Assembly (NCBI RefSeq): GCF_036017065.1 | Contig: NZ_JAYXHR010000001.1 | Coordinates: forward strand, 620,001-684,000 | DNA: 64,000 bases | Source of the DNA: Uliginosibacterium sp036017065 | GTDB lineage: Bacteria > Pseudomonadota > Gammaproteobacteria > Burkholderiales > Rhodocyclaceae | Reading direction: 5' to 3' | Shown here: positions 63,413 to 64,000 of the stretch, piece after piece | Position numbering within the stretch: the first letter of the stretch is position 1 | Layout of the letters: each line of letters opens with the position of its first letter | Notes under the pieces: generated by a model | Database searches by the model: none | Told to the model about the DNA's origin: nothing | Seen by the model: only the letters and a program-made list of their open reading frames with translations | Made by a program: the position numbers and the translations under genes

Positions 63413-64000
63413 ATGCATCCCACGCTCAATATCGCCGTCAAGGCCGCACGCCGCGCGGGCACCATCATCAACCGCGCCGCGCTGGACATCGACCTGCTGG
63501 AAGTACGCGCGAAGCAGCAGAACGATTTCGTGACCGAGGTCGACCGCGCTGCGGAAGAAGCGATCATCGAAGTCATCCGTGAAGCTTACCCCGACCATGC
63601 GATCCTCGCGGAGGAATCGGGCGAAGACGGCCAGAGCGAGTTCCAGTGGATCATCGATCCGCTCGACGGCACGACCAACTTCATCCATGGCATGCCGCAG
63701 TACGCGGTCTCCATCGCGCTGGCCCAGAAAGGCGTGCTGCAACAGGCCGTCATCTACGACACCAGCCGCAACGAGCTGTTCACCGCCACGCGCGGTCGCG
63801 GCGCTTTCCTGAATGATCGCCGCATCCGCGTTTCCAAGCGTGCGCGCATGAACGAGGCCCTGCTCGGCACCGGCTTCCCGTTCAAGCAGCTGCAGCACGT
63901 GGATGCCTATCTCGGCATGTTCCGCGAACTGACCGAGAAGACCGCCGGCCTGCGCCGTCCGGGCGCAGCCTCGCTGGATCTGGCGTACGTCGCCTGCGGC
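63413..64000 (+). CDS. suhB: inositol monophosphatase family protein SuhB (3' end outside window)
   Basis: SuhB is a Mg-dependent inositol-1-phosphatase that in E. coli also joins the rRNA antitermination complex. The 196 residues visible (of about 265) carry the metal site: ILAEESGED near residue 64, then IIDPLDGTTNFIHG near 80-93, with the Asp residues intact. It is divergent from trmJ, as in E. coli and many betaproteobacteria. The window edge cuts it; it is not broken. Confidence 0.96.
   Translation, partial: MHPTLNIAVKAARRAGTIINRAALDIDLLEVRAKQQNDFVTEVDRAAEEAIIEVIREAYPDHAILAEESGEDGQSEFQWIIDPLDGTTNFIHGMPQYAVSIALAQKGVLQQAVIYDTSRNELFTATRGRGAFLNDRRIRVSKRARMNEALLGTGFPFKQLQHVDAYLGMFRELTEKTAGLRRPGAASLDLAYVACG

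Overview
The window is a GC-rich (about 64-65% by eye), very densely coded chromosomal segment. It carries only core and conserved-accessory genes. I see no insertion sequence, phage gene, tRNA, rRNA or CRISPR array. The gene order points to a betaproteobacterium, probably Rhodocyclales-like (Azoarcus/Thauera/Zoogloea type); this is inferred from synteny, not from a marker gene. Typical signs are the mla-ABC-ibaG-murA-his block, the leuC-ecn-leuD-leuB-asd-fimV-truA-trpFBA-accD-folC-SPOR-cvpA-purF-metZ block, and the cysE-iscR-isc block.

Region 1 (1-12958, minus strand) runs from the Mla phospholipid-transport operon (mlaF, E, D, A, C, B) through a two-gene ABC-2 exporter, ibaG and murA into histidine biosynthesis (hisG, D, C, B, H, A, and hisF cut by the window edge). 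Many stops and starts overlap, so it probably behaves as one long operon. Region 2 (13023-18007, plus strand) is the PrkA kinase / DUF444 / SpoVR stress module, with a good sigma-54 promoter candidate in front. Region 3 (18038-37313, minus strand) holds a methyltransferase and crcB, then metZ under a clear SAM-II riboswitch plus terminator, then purF, cvpA, a SPOR protein, folC, accD, trpA, trpB, trpF, truA, fimV, asd, a 48-codon orphan ORF, leuB, leuD, an entericidin-like lipoprotein and leuC. Region 4 (37409-41330) is the divergent pair nadE and hppA (K+-independent H+-pyrophosphatase), closed by a perfect terminator.

Region 5 (41347-49716, minus strand) is a nine-gene envelope-machine operon. 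It joins type II secretion core parts (GspG, GspF, GspE, secretin) to a PilM/N/O/P-like inner-membrane platform and a second pseudopilin, with none of the usual GspH-L or GspN genes in the cluster. This is the best candidate for a less-described system here. Region 6 (49988-54953) holds a YqhA-family membrane protein, class I fumarase, an orphan exported protein with a metzincin-type zinc motif, a degenerate HD-GYP protein and a divergently placed stand-alone response regulator.

Region 7 (54966-62521, minus strand) is a complete ISC iron-sulfur assembly operon (iscR, a second cysteine desulfurase, iscS, iscU, iscA, hscB, hscA, fdx, iscX). Two tandem type-1 IscR boxes lie over its promoter and a terminator-like hairpin splits it after iscA. 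cysE, which feeds cysteine to the desulfurases, lies immediately upstream with its own promoter. Region 8 (62575-64000) has trmJ and, divergent from it, the start of suhB. No gene-free stretch exceeds 300 bases; the longest are 19190-19469, 49717-49987 and 12959-13202, described under their features.
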